From Palsa-739 sp036512155 (GTDB lineage: Bacteria > Actinomycetota > Thermoleophilia > Gaiellales > Gaiellaceae): a stretch of 64,000 nucleotides of DNA. Below the pieces are notes generated by a model. It worked only from the letters and a program-made list of their open reading frames with translations. It had not been told where the DNA came from and did no database searches. The translations under genes were made by a program, and so were the position numbers. The DNA lies in contig DATCBD010000039.1 in the NCBI GenBank assembly GCA_036512155.1, positions 18,361-82,360 on the forward strand, in the 5' to 3' direction. Shown piece after piece: positions 18,686 to 26,671 of this stretch (position 1 is its first letter; every line of letters starts with the position of its first letter).

Positions 18686-20065
18686 ATGGGCGACGTGAGC
18701 GAGGTGGCGATCGCGAGAGCCGCTTCCGAGGCGCCGTCGCGCCGGCGGACGCATGTGCGCCGGGCCGTGGGCCTCGCCCTCGTCTGGACCTTCGTGCTCG
18801 GGAACGCCGCCGGGATCTTCTGGCTGTGGGCGAACGGCGGGAACCTGTCCACCACGACCACCGGCGAGGCGCTCACGAGCGTCGCGCGCATCACCGGGCT
18901 CCTGAGCGCGTACATGGCGCTCATCCAGGTCATCCTCCTCGCGCGGCTGCCCGTGCTCGAGCGGCTCGTTGGCTTCGACCGGCTGACGGTCTGGCATCGG
19001 TGGAACGGCCACGCGACGATCGACCTCGTCGTCGCGCACGTCTTCTTCAGCGTCTGGGGCTATGCCCTGATGGACAAGTTCTCGATCGGCAAGGAGATCT
19101 CCACGATGATCTGGGGCGGGATCTACCCGGGGATGATCGTCGCAACGATCGGCACCGCGTTCCTCCTCGCCGTCGTGGCGACGTCGTACGTGATCGTGCG
19201 CAGGCGACTGCGGTACGAGTGGTGGTACGCGGTGCACCTGCTCGCGTACGCCGGGATCGCGCTCGCGTGGTTCCACCAGATCCCGACCGGCAACGAGCTC
19301 GTGCTCGACACGGTCGCAGCCGATTACTGGCGCGCGCTCTACGTCGCGACCATCGCGCTCATCGTCGGCTTTCGCGTCGTCGTCCCGCTCGTGAACGGGT
19401 TCCGATACCGGCTGCGCGTCGCCCAGATCGTCGAGGAAGGCCCCGGCGTCGTGTCGGTCCGGATCGAGGGCCGCCGGCTCGACCGGCTCCACGCCCGCGC
19501 GGGGCAGTTCTTCCTCTGGCGCTTCCTCACGCGCGGCCGCTGGGCGACGGCGCATCCGTTCTCGCTCTCGGAAGCGCCCGACGGGCGGTCGCTGCGCATC
19601 ACGGTCAAGGCGCTCGGCGACCACACGGCGAAGCTGGGATCGCTCCCGGTCGGGACGCGCGTCCTCGCGGAAGGGCCGTTCGGCGTCTTCACCGATTCGC
19701 TGCAGCGTCGGAGCAAGCGCCTGCTCATCGCCGGCGGCATCGGCATCACGCCTGTTCGCGCGCTCGTCGAGAGCTCGACGGGCGACGACGTCGTGATCTA
19801 CCGCACCCTGCGCGACGACGAGCTCGTCCTGCGGCAGGAGCTCGAGGAGCTGGGCGTCGATGCGCACTATGTCGTCGGCGACCACGCAGCGCCAGGAGGT
19901 GAGCTGCTCCTCTCGCCGGAGCACCTGCACGAGCTCGTCCCCGATCTCGCGGAGCGCGACGTCTACGTCTGCGGGCCGCCCGGCATGACCGACTTCGCAG
20001 TTCGGAACGTCCGCCGCGCGGGCGTTCCCCGCCGCCACATCCACGTCGAACGCTTCGCTCTCTGA
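18686..20065 (+). CDS. Ferric reductase-like transmembrane flavocytochrome
   Basis: A 459-residue NOX/FRE-type protein. The N-terminal half has about six TM helices with haem-ligand candidates in WHRWNGHATIDLVVAH and YAVHLLAYAGIALAWFHQ. The C-terminal half is a cytoplasmic FAD/NAD(P)H reductase: HPFSLSEAP (FAD), GGIGITPVRAL (NAD(P)H) and VYVCGPPGMTD. It would move electrons from NAD(P)H through FAD and haems to the outside. Downstream genes encode a likely extracytoplasmic acceptor and its flavin transferase (11-base gap, then 1-base overlap). Confidence 0.92.
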   Translation: MGDVSEVAIARAASEAPSRRRTHVRRAVGLALVWTFVLGNAAGIFWLWANGGNLSTTTTGEALTSVARITGLLSAYMALIQVILLARLPVLERLVGFDRLTVWHRWNGHATIDLVVAHVFFSVWGYALMDKFSIGKEISTMIWGGIYPGMIVATIGTAFLLAVVATSYVIVRRRLRYEWWYAVHLLAYAGIALAWFHQIPTGNELVLDTVAADYWRALYVATIALIVGFRVVVPLVNGFRYRLRVAQIVEEGPGVVSVRIEGRRLDRLHARAGQFFLWRFLTRGRWATAHPFSLSEAPDGRSLRITVKALGDHTAKLGSLPVGTRVLAEGPFGVFTDSLQRRSKRLLIAGGIGITPVRALVESSTGDDVVIYRTLRDDELVLRQELEELGVDAHYVVGDHAAPGGELLLSPEHLHELVPDLAERDVYVCGPPGMTDFAVRNVRRAGVPRRHIHVERFAL

Positions 20066-20076
20066 AAGGAACACGC

Positions 20077-20496
20077 ATGCGCAAACGACTCATAGGCGCT
20101 CTCGCCGGATTGGTCGCACTCGTTCTCCCGACGGTGAACGCCGCCGCCGCGACGGCGAAGACGATCGTGACGACCAAACGCGTCACCGGCCCGCAGGCGG
20201 TCGCCGACCGCTGGGGCTACGTCGAGGTCATCCTCGTCGTCAAGAAGACCACGAGGATCGTCGGCACGCACAAGAAGGTGACCCGGAAGATCACGAACGT
20301 CCTCGTACCGATCTATCCGAACCACACCGACCGCTCCGTCTTCATCAACCAACAGGCGGTGCCGCTGCTCACCAACGAAGTGCTGACCATGACGCAGTTC
20401 AATCCGAACATCGAGTTCGTGGGAGGCGCGACCGCGACGAGCGGCGCGTTTGCGCAGTCGCTCCAGGCGGCAATCCTCCAGGCGAAGAAGATCTGA
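20077..20496 (+). CDS. Exported FMN-binding domain protein
   Basis: A 139-residue protein: signal peptide MRKRLIGALAGLVALVLPTVNAA, then an FMN_bind domain (RWGYVEVILVV, ITNVLVPIYPNHTDRSVFIN, LTNEVLTMTQFNPNIEF). The GGATATSGAF segment matches the site at which ApbE attaches FMN through a phosphoester bond to Thr (usual form [S/D]GATxTS). ApbE is the next gene. Likely role: covalent flavoprotein taking electrons from the reductase encoded just upstream. A GAAAGGAA ribosome site precedes ATG 20077. Confidence 0.88.
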   Translation: MRKRLIGALAGLVALVLPTVNAAAATAKTIVTTKRVTGPQAVADRWGYVEVILVVKKTTRIVGTHKKVTRKITNVLVPIYPNHTDRSVFINQQAVPLLTNEVLTMTQFNPNIEFVGGATATSGAFAQSLQAAILQAKKI

Positions 20497-21197
20497 TGCA
20501 TCGCGTCGAGCACGTCATGGGGATGCCGATCGTCGTCGCCGTGCGCGACGGCGACGTGCCCGACGCGGTGTTCGACTGGTTCCGGCACGTCGACGCGACG
20601 TTCAGCACGTTCAAGGAGGAGAGCGAGATCAGCCGCTTACGCCGGGGCGAGCTCGCGCGCGCGGACGCGAGCGACGAGGTACAGCAGGTGCTCGCGCGCT
20701 GCGACGAGCTGCGCGAGGAGACGTCAGGGTTCTTCGATATCGATGCGGTCGACGGCGATCCGTCCGGCTTCGTCAAGGGCTGGGCCGTCGACGAGGCGGC
20801 CGCGATCCTCGACCGCGCCGGCATGACCGAGTACGGCGTCAACGCGGGCGGCGACATCCGCACGCGCGGCCACTGGACGATCGGCATCCAGCATCCGCTC
20901 GAGCCGCAGTCGATCGCGAAGGTCGTCGAGGGCGACGACCTCGCCGTCGCCACGTCCGGCGCATACGAGCGGGGCGACCACGTCCGCGATCCGCACACCG
21001 ATGAAGCACCGAGCGGAATCCTGTCCGTCACGATCACCGGCCCCGATCTCGGCACGGTCGACGCGTATGCGACCGCCGCGTTCGCGATGGGCGCACGCCG
21101 CGCGCCCGGCTGGACCGCGCGACTGCGCGGCTACGAGGCGATGACGATCCTCTCCGACGGCCGCGTGCTCTCGACCCCGAACTTCCCGTCCGCCTGA
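20496..21197 (+). CDS. apbE: FAD:protein FMN transferase (ApbE family), short form
   Basis: A 233-residue ApbE-like flavinyltransferase: VMGMPIVVAV at the N-terminus, GFVKGWAVDEAAAIL, VNAGGDIRTRG, TSGAYERGDHVRDPHT and DAYATAAFAMGA. It is shorter than typical exported ApbE proteins (~330) and has no signal peptide or lipobox, so it may act inside the cell before export of its target. The ATG overlaps the stop of the FMN-binding gene, its probable substrate. Its 3' end overlaps the convergent acyltransferase gene by 67 bases. Confidence 0.88.
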   Translation: MHRVEHVMGMPIVVAVRDGDVPDAVFDWFRHVDATFSTFKEESEISRLRRGELARADASDEVQQVLARCDELREETSGFFDIDAVDGDPSGFVKGWAVDEAAAILDRAGMTEYGVNAGGDIRTRGHWTIGIQHPLEPQSIAKVVEGDDLAVATSGAYERGDHVRDPHTDEAPSGILSVTITGPDLGTVDAYATAAFAMGARRAPGWTARLRGYEAMTILSDGRVLSTPNFPSA

Positions 21198-22189
21198 CGG
21201 CGGCGGAACGGCCGCTCGATCACGTAGTAGGAGAGAAGCGTGAGGGCCGCGGTGAGCGCGAGCGCGCCCCAGCGATCGTTCCAGCCCGTCAACCACATCG
21301 CCGGGATCTGCCAGAGATACAGGCTGTACGAGAGCGCGCCGATCCAGACGAGCGGCCGCACGCTCAACACGGCTCGGACCGGCCCGGGCGAGAGCGCTGC
21401 GAGCACGAGTGCGGCGGCGGCCACTTCCACGACGGGGAGCCCGCCGACCGACCAGGGAACTGTCTGCGCGCCGAGGAAGAAGGCGGCCACGACGAGCGCG
21501 CCCGCGACGCAGCCCGTCAGTGCCGAGACGGTCGTGAGGCCGTGCCGGCGGGCGTACGCGAGGAAGCAGCCGAGGACGAGCCCGTCCACATGGGTGTCGG
21601 GCGCGTAGTAGAGGCGGTGCCAGCCGGCGCCGGCGCCGGCGAGGGCGGCGCGATAGAGGACGAGCCCGATGAAGCTCGCTGCCAGGAGGATCATCACGCG
21701 TCGTTCGGTGAGCCGGCGCCGGAGCGCGAGGAGCCCGATCGGCCAGAGCACATAGAACTGCTCTTCCTGCGCGAGCGACCAGAGGTGAGCGGCGGGCGTT
21801 GCCGCGAGGAAGTCCGAGTGACCGAACCCTCGGACGATGTTGGCCGCGTAGAGCCCGGAGGCGACGATGCTCGCGACGAGGCCCGGTGAATAGAACAGCG
21901 GGCCGACGGCGGCGATGAGGACGAGCACGGCGCCGAGCGCGGGCAGCAGTCGCCGCGCGCGCCGGATGTAGAACGCCCGCAGAGAGACGAGCCCGTTCCG
22001 GTCGTGCTCCTCGAGCAGCAGCGTCGTGATGAGAAAGCCGGAGAGGACGAAGAAGAGGTCGACGCCGTAGAAGCCGCCGCTCAGCCCGAAGAGATGCACG
22101 CCGAGAACGCCGAGGATGGCGATCCCGCGCAGGCCGTCCAACGCCGGGACGTAGCCCAGCCGCACCCGTGACGTCGGTGACGGCGCCAT
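21131..22189 (-). CDS. Membrane acyltransferase (acyltransferase_3/OafA type)
   Basis: A 352-residue integral membrane acyltransferase: VPALDGLRGIAILGVLGVHL with the catalytic-type His, GFYGVDLFFVLSGFLITTLLL, FYIRRARRLLPAL, LWSLAQEEQFYVLWP, and about ten TM helices. Such proteins O-acylate surface glycans; there is no C-terminal SGNH domain. ATG 22189 gives the usual start just before the motif; longer reading through the tRNA-Arg is a shadow. The last ~22 residues overlap apbE. Confidence 0.9.
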   Translation of the reverse strand: MAPSPTSRVRLGYVPALDGLRGIAILGVLGVHLFGLSGGFYGVDLFFVLSGFLITTLLLEEHDRNGLVSLRAFYIRRARRLLPALGAVLVLIAAVGPLFYSPGLVASIVASGLYAANIVRGFGHSDFLAATPAAHLWSLAQEEQFYVLWPIGLLALRRRLTERRVMILLAASFIGLVLYRAALAGAGAGWHRLYYAPDTHVDGLVLGCFLAYARRHGLTTVSALTGCVAGALVVAAFFLGAQTVPWSVGGLPVVEVAAAALVLAALSPGPVRAVLSVRPLVWIGALSYSLYLWQIPAMWLTGWNDRWGALALTAALTLLSYYVIERPFRRRQADGKFGVESTRPSERIVIAS

Positions 22190-22263
22190 ACGCAAGTGCT
22201 TCGGCCGCCAGAAGCGCGGAGCGTAACCCCAAACGGGGGTTCCGGACCGTTTCGCAGAACGAG

Positions 22264-22336
22264 TGCGCCCGGCAGGATTCGAACCTGCGACCTCGCGCTC
22301 CGGAGGCGCGCGCTCTATCCCCTGAGCTACGGGCGC
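22264..22336 (-). tRNA. tRNA-Arg (anticodon CCG)
   Basis: On the minus strand: acceptor GCGCCCG/CGGGCGC, D arm GCTC...GAGC, anticodon stem CGCGC/GCGCG with loop CTCCGGA (anticodon CCG, reads CGG), T arm GCAGG-TTCGAAT-CCTGC, discriminator A. 73 nt, no encoded CCA. Confidence 0.96.
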
Positions 22337-22357
22337 GGGAAGCTCTAGGTTACCCGC

Positions 22358-23362
22358 GTGGATGTTTCCGCGCGGATCGCGACGCTCGAGCTTGCCGAGA
22401 CCTTCGTCATCGCGCGCGAGTCGAGCGACGAAGTCGACGTCGTCCAGGTCGAGCTGACGCACAGCGGCGTCCGCGGTCACGGCGAGGCGGCGCCGATCGA
22501 GCGGTACGACGAGTCGCCGGCGTCGGCGCTCGCGTATGTCGAGGAGCACGCCGGGCTGCTCGGCGGCGACCCGTTCGCGATCGAGGAGGTGATGGCGCGC
22601 CTCCCGCCGACGGAGTTCGCCGCGCGCGCAGCGCTGGACGCTGCGCTCCACGACCTTCAGGGGAAGCTCGCGGGCCTGCCCGTGTGGAAGCTGCTCGGCC
22701 TCAGGCGCGAAGGGCCGCCGACGAGCTGGACGATCTGGCTCGGCGACCCCGACGACATGGCCCGCCGCGCAGAGAAGGTCGGCGACCGCTTCCAGCGCCT
22801 GAAGCTCAAGCTCGGCGGCGGCGACGGGCTCGACGTCGAGCGCGTGCGCGCGGTGCGTTCCATCACCGACTTGCCGCTGCAGTGCGACGTCAACGAGGCC
22901 TGGACGCTCGACGAAGCACTCGACGCGCTCCCGCAGATCGACGTTCAATACTGCGAACAGCCTCTGCGCGCCGGCGATCCGGGCGGCGCGGAGCTGAAGC
23001 AGCGCTCCCCGGTCCCGATCTACGTCGACGAGGACTGCCACACGCTTGCGGATGTCGCCGCGTGCGCGGAACGCGCGCACGGGATCAACGTCAAGCTCGC
23101 GAAGTCGGGCGGGATCCGCGAGGCGGTGCGCATGGTGCACGCGGCGCGCGCTCTCGGGCTCGGCTGCATGCTCGGTTGCATGGTCGAGTCGGGCCTCGGC
23201 ATTGCGGCGGGCGCGCACATCGCGAGCCTGTTCGACCACGTCGACCTGGACGGCAACATCCTCATCGCGCACGACCCGTGGCCTGGCGTGCGCTTCACGG
23301 ACGGCGTGCAGCTTCCCTCCGACGAGCCGGGGCTCGGTGTCCGGGCGGCTGCCTCACGATGA
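22358..23362 (+). CDS. dgcA: Enolase-superfamily epimerase/racemase (DgcA / dipeptide epimerase-like)
   Basis: A 334-residue muconate-lactonizing-type barrel. Catalytic residues are in place: KLKLGG (KxK, proton transfer), metal ligands in CDVNEAW, YCEQPL and VDEDCHT, and the second Lys in NVKLAKSGG; the specificity segment is GCMVESGLGIAAG. It could be an L-Ala-D/L-Glu epimerase, but its neighbour is a DUF1611 protein, the partner of DgcA, which in marine Proteobacteria racemises N-acetyl-D-glutamate. GTG start 22358, 21 bases after the tRNA. The stop codon is in the left arm of palindrome D. Confidence 0.85.
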   Translation: MDVSARIATLELAETFVIARESSDEVDVVQVELTHSGVRGHGEAAPIERYDESPASALAYVEEHAGLLGGDPFAIEEVMARLPPTEFAARAALDAALHDLQGKLAGLPVWKLLGLRREGPPTSWTIWLGDPDDMARRAEKVGDRFQRLKLKLGGGDGLDVERVRAVRSITDLPLQCDVNEAWTLDEALDALPQIDVQYCEQPLRAGDPGGAELKQRSPVPIYVDEDCHTLADVAACAERAHGINVKLAKSGGIREAVRMVHAARALGLGCMLGCMVESGLGIAAGAHIASLFDHVDLDGNILIAHDPWPGVRFTDGVQLPSDEPGLGVRAAASR

Positions 23363-23476
23363 GAGCTGAGTCGCTCCGCCGTGCTTCCCGGCGCGATGCG
23401 GCGTCGCTCCCTGCGTCCTTGCTTCGCATCCGGGAATCGCACCGGAATCGACGAGCCGCATCGTGAGGCAGCCGCC
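23344..23476. repeat. Nested palindromic intergenic repeat, copy D
   Basis: A perfect 18-bp inverted repeat, GGCGGCTGCCTCACGATG at 23344-23361 against 23459-23476. The left arm codes for the last residues of the epimerase and its stop; the right arm holds the GTG start (23463) of the next gene. The interior has CCTGCGTCCTTGC at 23410-23422 (as in copies A-C) in a further stem (CCCGG...GATGCG with CGCATCCGGG). Confidence 0.78.
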
Positions 23477-24500
23477 AACCAGATATCTGATCCTCGCTGA
23501 AGGCTTCTCCGCCGACCCGCACTACGGGAAGACGGCGCACGGCGTCCTCCGCTACAGGCGCGACGACGTCGTCGCCATCCTCGACTCGGAGCGCGCGGGC
23601 GAGAGCGACGACGGCGTTCCGGTCGTCGGCGCAGTCGAGGACGCGCTTCCGTTTGCGCCGACGACGGCGCTCGTCGGCGTGGCGACACAGGGCGGACGCT
23701 TCCCGCCCGCGTGGATCGAGCTCCTGAAGCAGTGCATCGTCAACGGCATCGACGTCGAGAACGGCCTGCACGTGTTCCTCGCCGACGATCCGGAACTGCG
23801 CTCGCTCGCGGACCAGCACGGCGTCGTGCTGCGCGACCTGCGCCGGCCGCCCGCGGACTTGTCGACGGCGACGGGCGCGAACCTCGAGGTACCGGGGACG
23901 ATCGTGCTGACGGTCGGCTCCGACTGCGCGATCGGAAAGATGACCGTCGCGCTCGAGCTCGATCTCGAGGCGCGCCGCCGCGGCGAGCGCTCGTTGTTCG
24001 TTCCGACGGGGCAGACGGGCATCGCGATCGCGGGCTGGGGGATCGCCGTCGACGCAGTCGTCGCCGACTTCATCGCGGGCGCGGCGGAGCGGCTCGTCGT
24101 CGAAGGGAGCGCGCGCGGCGGCGAGCTCCTTTGGGTCGAGGGGCAGGGCGCGATCCTGCACCCGGTGTATTCCGGCGTCACTGTCGGCCTCTACCACGGC
24201 AGCGCGCCGCATCTGCTCGTGCTGTGCCACGAGGCGGGGCGGACCGAGATCGAGGGCGCCGGCGGAGGCCCGCACCCGATCCCGCCCCTGCGCGAGCTCG
24301 TCGGTCTGCACGAGCGGCTGGCGCTGACGGTCCGGCCGTCGCGGGTCGTGGCGGTGGCGGTCAACACGCGCGCGCTGGACGAGGAAGGCGCCCGGGCGGC
24401 CGTTGCGGCCACCCAGGCGGACACGGGCCTCCCGGCCGACGATCCCGTCCGATTCGGGGCCGGACGGCTCGTGGACGCGGTTCTGGCGGCAAGAGGGTAG
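23463..24500 (+). CDS. dgcN: DUF1611 family protein, DgcN-like
   Basis: A 345-residue protein: N-terminal Rossmann-like domain (YLILAEGFSADPHYGKTAHGVLRY) and a C-terminal P-loop NTPase-like domain with GSDCAIGKMTVALELD and FVPTGQTGIAIAGWG. Described DgcN proteins N-acetylate D-glutamate and work with the racemase DgcA to feed D-glutamate into L-glutamate metabolism; the same pairing is seen here, so that role is likely but inferred. The GTG start lies in the right arm of palindrome D, with no ribosome site visible, so a folded transcript could hinder initiation. Confidence 0.82.
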   Translation: MRQPPTRYLILAEGFSADPHYGKTAHGVLRYRRDDVVAILDSERAGESDDGVPVVGAVEDALPFAPTTALVGVATQGGRFPPAWIELLKQCIVNGIDVENGLHVFLADDPELRSLADQHGVVLRDLRRPPADLSTATGANLEVPGTIVLTVGSDCAIGKMTVALELDLEARRRGERSLFVPTGQTGIAIAGWGIAVDAVVADFIAGAAERLVVEGSARGGELLWVEGQGAILHPVYSGVTVGLYHGSAPHLLVLCHEAGRTEIEGAGGGPHPIPPLRELVGLHERLALTVRPSRVVAVAVNTRALDEEGARAAVAATQADTGLPADDPVRFGAGRLVDAVLAARG

Positions 24501-24518
24501 TCCCCACCGCCAGCGAAG

Positions 24519-24561
24519 ATGGGCCGACCGGCCCATGGCAGCTGTCGCGGGCTACCGCGAC
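24519..24561 (+). terminator. Two tandem perfect hairpins after the DUF1611 gene
   Basis: ATGGGCC-gacc-GGCCCAT at 24519-24536 and GTCGCGG-gcta-CCGCGAC at 24544-24561, both 7-bp perfect stems with 4-base loops, in the 112-base gap before the glycosidase gene. No T-run. They could be a factor-assisted terminator or a leader structure of the next gene; I found no known riboswitch signature. Confidence 0.4.
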
Positions 24562-24612
24562 TCTTCCAAATCCGATTGAAGGACCGGGGCCCTGGGGTCG
24601 ATCAAAGGTTGG

Positions 24613-25917
24613 ATGAAGAAAATTGCCGTTTTGCTGGCGGTGTCCGCTGCGCTCCTCGGGAGCGTGGTTGCGCCTGCCGGCGCGAAGCCAAAAGTCGTGC
24701 CGCCCATCAACTATGGCGTCGCCGACGACACAGGCAAGTACGCCGACGACGGCGGAGCCTGGTTCGACGGGATGCTGAAGGGCGCAAACCTCACCGAGGT
24801 GCGATGGACGCTCGCGTTCAACGGCGATCCCGCAACGATCACCGAGCTGCCCTTCATCCAGCGCGCAGCGCCGCAGGCGCAGAAGGACGGCGTGCACGTC
24901 GTTCTCGCGCTCTACGGCCGGCCGGGGACGATGCACGACCCGACTGCGTTCTGCTCATGGGCCGCGCTGGTCGCGACCACGGTGAGCCAGTGGGGCATCC
25001 ACGACTTCATCATCTGGAACGAGCCGAACACGTCGCTGTACTGGTCGCCGCAAGACTCGACGGCGCCCGCGGCCTACGAGGCATTGCTCGCGCGCTGCTA
25101 CGACGCGATCCATGCGGCCGACTCGAGCGCGCGTGTCATCGGCTTCGGTCTCTCGCCGCGCTCGAACGGCTCCGGCCAGACGGCGCCGATTCCGTTCATC
25201 CTCGCCGTCGGCGCCGCCTACACGGCATCCGGCCGGACGACGCCGATCATGGATCAGATGTCGATCCATCCGTACCCGAACCCGAGCAGTCCGGCAGACG
25301 GGCCTGACGTGGGCTACTCGAACCCCGACTTCTACGGCGTGCCGAACCTCAACCGCGTGAAGCAAGCGATCTACGACGCCTTCCACGGCACCGGCCAGCC
25401 GACGACGCTCAATGGGCTCACCTTCCGCATCGACGAGCTCGGCTGGCAGACGAACACCACTGCGTACCCGCAGTACTACAACCAGGAAAACGTCGCCGTG
25501 GTCAGCGAGCAGACACAGGCGAGCTACGTCCAGCAAGCGATCCAGAAGTACCTCGCATGCGACTCGACCGTCACCGACGTCGAGTGGTTCCTGCTCGTCG
25601 ACGAGGCGACGCGGAACGGCAAGGACAAAAACGGCACGACCATCGGCGGCGGCTGGCAGAGCGGGCTCCTGACCGCCGGCGGTCAGGGCGTGTCGACCGA
25701 GAAGGTCGCCTACACCGCGGACGCGCCGTTCTTCGCGCAGGGTCGCGCAGCCTGTACGGACGGGATGTCCAACTGGACACCGTTAGCGGCATCGATGTCG
25801 GGCTCCGGCGGCAAGACCGGCGGTTCGACGGGCGGGAAATCTGGCAAGCCGGCCAAGCACAAGGCGAAGCCGAAGCCGCCGAAGAAGCACCACAAGCCGA
25901 AGCCGCACAAGTTCTGA
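24613..25917 (+). CDS. Secreted glycoside hydrolase-like protein (clan A barrel) with cationic tail
   Basis: A 434-residue exported protein. Signal peptide MKKIAVLLAVSAALLGSVVAPAGA, then a (beta/alpha)8-type domain. IIWNEPN (about residue 135) fits the acid/base Glu of clan GH-A, and FRIDELGW (about 277) fits the strand-7 nucleophile position. Substrate unknown; resembles GH5/GH39-like proteins. The last ~40 residues are Gly/Ser then Lys/Pro/His-rich (KPPKKHHKPKPHKF), which could bind wall polymers electrostatically. No strong ribosome site upstream. Confidence 0.78.
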   Translation: MKKIAVLLAVSAALLGSVVAPAGAKPKVVPPINYGVADDTGKYADDGGAWFDGMLKGANLTEVRWTLAFNGDPATITELPFIQRAAPQAQKDGVHVVLALYGRPGTMHDPTAFCSWAALVATTVSQWGIHDFIIWNEPNTSLYWSPQDSTAPAAYEALLARCYDAIHAADSSARVIGFGLSPRSNGSGQTAPIPFILAVGAAYTASGRTTPIMDQMSIHPYPNPSSPADGPDVGYSNPDFYGVPNLNRVKQAIYDAFHGTGQPTTLNGLTFRIDELGWQTNTTAYPQYYNQENVAVVSEQTQASYVQQAIQKYLACDSTVTDVEWFLLVDEATRNGKDKNGTTIGGGWQSGLLTAGGQGVSTEKVAYTADAPFFAQGRAACTDGMSNWTPLAASMSGSGGKTGGSTGGKSGKPAKHKAKPKPPKKHHKPKPHKF

Positions 25918-25927
25918 GCCTGGACCC

Positions 25928-25972
25928 TTGACACGAACATGTGTTCGCCGTACCATGGCGAACACATGTTCG
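25928..25972 (+). promoter_or_regulatory. SOS promoter: TTGACA/TACCAT with two LexA boxes
   Basis: A perfect -35 TTGACA (25928-25933) and TACCAT (25951-25956) are spaced 17 bases. LexA box 1, CGAACATGTGTTCG (25934-25947), fills the spacer; box 2, CGAACACATGTTCG (25959-25972), covers the expected start point and the ATG at 25966. Both are perfect palindromes matching the Gram-positive/actinobacterial LexA consensus (CGAAC-N4-GTTCG). Predicted transcription start near 25963, so the mRNA is essentially leaderless. Confidence 0.85.
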
Positions 25973-26208
25973 TAAAGCTCCTCATCGTCTCCGTCCTCGC
26001 CGCCCTTGCGGTCGGCCTCGTCGCCCGCACCTCGCACGGGGCGGGCCCGGAGCGGACGTACGTCGTCCGGCCGGCCGACACCCTATGGGCGATCGCCGCC
26101 CGGACGTACGCCGGCGACCCGCGCCAGGGCGTGTGGGAGCTCGAGCAGCGGAACCACCTGGCCACGGACACGCTGCGTCCGGGCCAGAAGCTCGTCCTGC
26201 CGGGCTAG
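25966..26208 (+). CDS. SOS-regulated membrane LysM protein, YneA-like division inhibitor candidate
   Basis: An 80-residue protein: one N-terminal TM helix (MFVKLLIVSVLAALAVGLVA), a short linker, and a LysM domain (YVVRPADTLWAIAARTY ... ELEQRNHLATDTLRPGQKLVLPG). This is the architecture of B. subtilis YneA and related small SOS-induced proteins (compare mycobacterial Rv2719c) that stop division after DNA damage. The promoter has two LexA boxes. Unlike those genes it is not beside lexA. An upstream ATG at 25939 lies within box 1 and upstream of the predicted transcript start, so ATG 25966 is chosen. The stop overlaps the convergent SnoaL-like gene (CTAG). Confidence 0.85.
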   Translation: MFVKLLIVSVLAALAVGLVARTSHGAGPERTYVVRPADTLWAIAARTYAGDPRQGVWELEQRNHLATDTLRPGQKLVLPG

Positions 26209-26660
26209 TCGACGCCTGGGATGTCGATCCCGGAGACGTAGACCTTCTCGCCGCGGAAGAGCCGTCGTTCCTCGTCCCACGGGAACCAGATGACGACGTC
26301 CCACTCGAGGTGCTCTCCGGTCGGTTCGACGCCGAGCCACGGCGCGGCGTGCGTCGCGGTGACGTGCGCCTCCTCGCAGACGCCCTGTGGGCCGATGACG
26401 ATGTCGGTCAGGTCGAACTTGATGTCGGGGAACGCGGTCAGCAGCTGCGTGTAGAAGCGGGCCGCGCCCTCGTGCCCTTCCCACCGGTGAGCCGTTTGGA
26501 CGAGCTCGTAGACGCAGTCGGGCGTGAGCGTCGAGATGAGGCCCGGGAGGTCGCGCGCGTCCTCGGCGATCGAGTGCCTCTTGTACAGGTCGCGGATCTC
26601 GCTGTAGAGCGCCGGCGTGATCTCGCGCCGGTAGAGCTCGAGAATCGCCTCGTCCGCCAT
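26205..26660 (-). CDS. SnoaL-like / NTF2-fold protein
   Basis: A 151-residue cone-shaped NTF2-fold protein of the SnoaL/ester-cyclase group: YKRHSIAEDARDLPGLISTLTPDCVYEL, GHEGAARFYTQLLTAFPDIKFDL, ATHAAPWLGVEPTGEHLEWDVVIWF. These proteins bind or isomerise small molecules; the substrate is not predictable. ATG 26660. Confidence 0.82.
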   Translation of the reverse strand: MADEAILELYRREITPALYSEIRDLYKRHSIAEDARDLPGLISTLTPDCVYELVQTAHRWEGHEGAARFYTQLLTAFPDIKFDLTDIVIGPQGVCEEAHVTATHAAPWLGVEPTGEHLEWDVVIWFPWDEERRLFRGEKVYVSGIDIPGVD

Positions 26661-26671
26661 TGCGGCAGAGA

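Noticed and set aside
21131..23272. A 713-codon minus-strand frame spanning the tRNA-Arg
   Set aside because: Only its last 352 codons are an acyltransferase; the rest reads through the tRNA and antisense to the epimerase.
24519..24561. Possible riboswitch before the glycosidase gene
   Set aside because: Two simple hairpins only; no match to the conserved parts of riboswitches that I know, including c-di-GMP and ydaO types.
25939..25968. ATG at 25939 as start of the LysM gene
   Set aside because: It lies inside LexA box 1 and between the -35 and -10, upstream of any transcript start.
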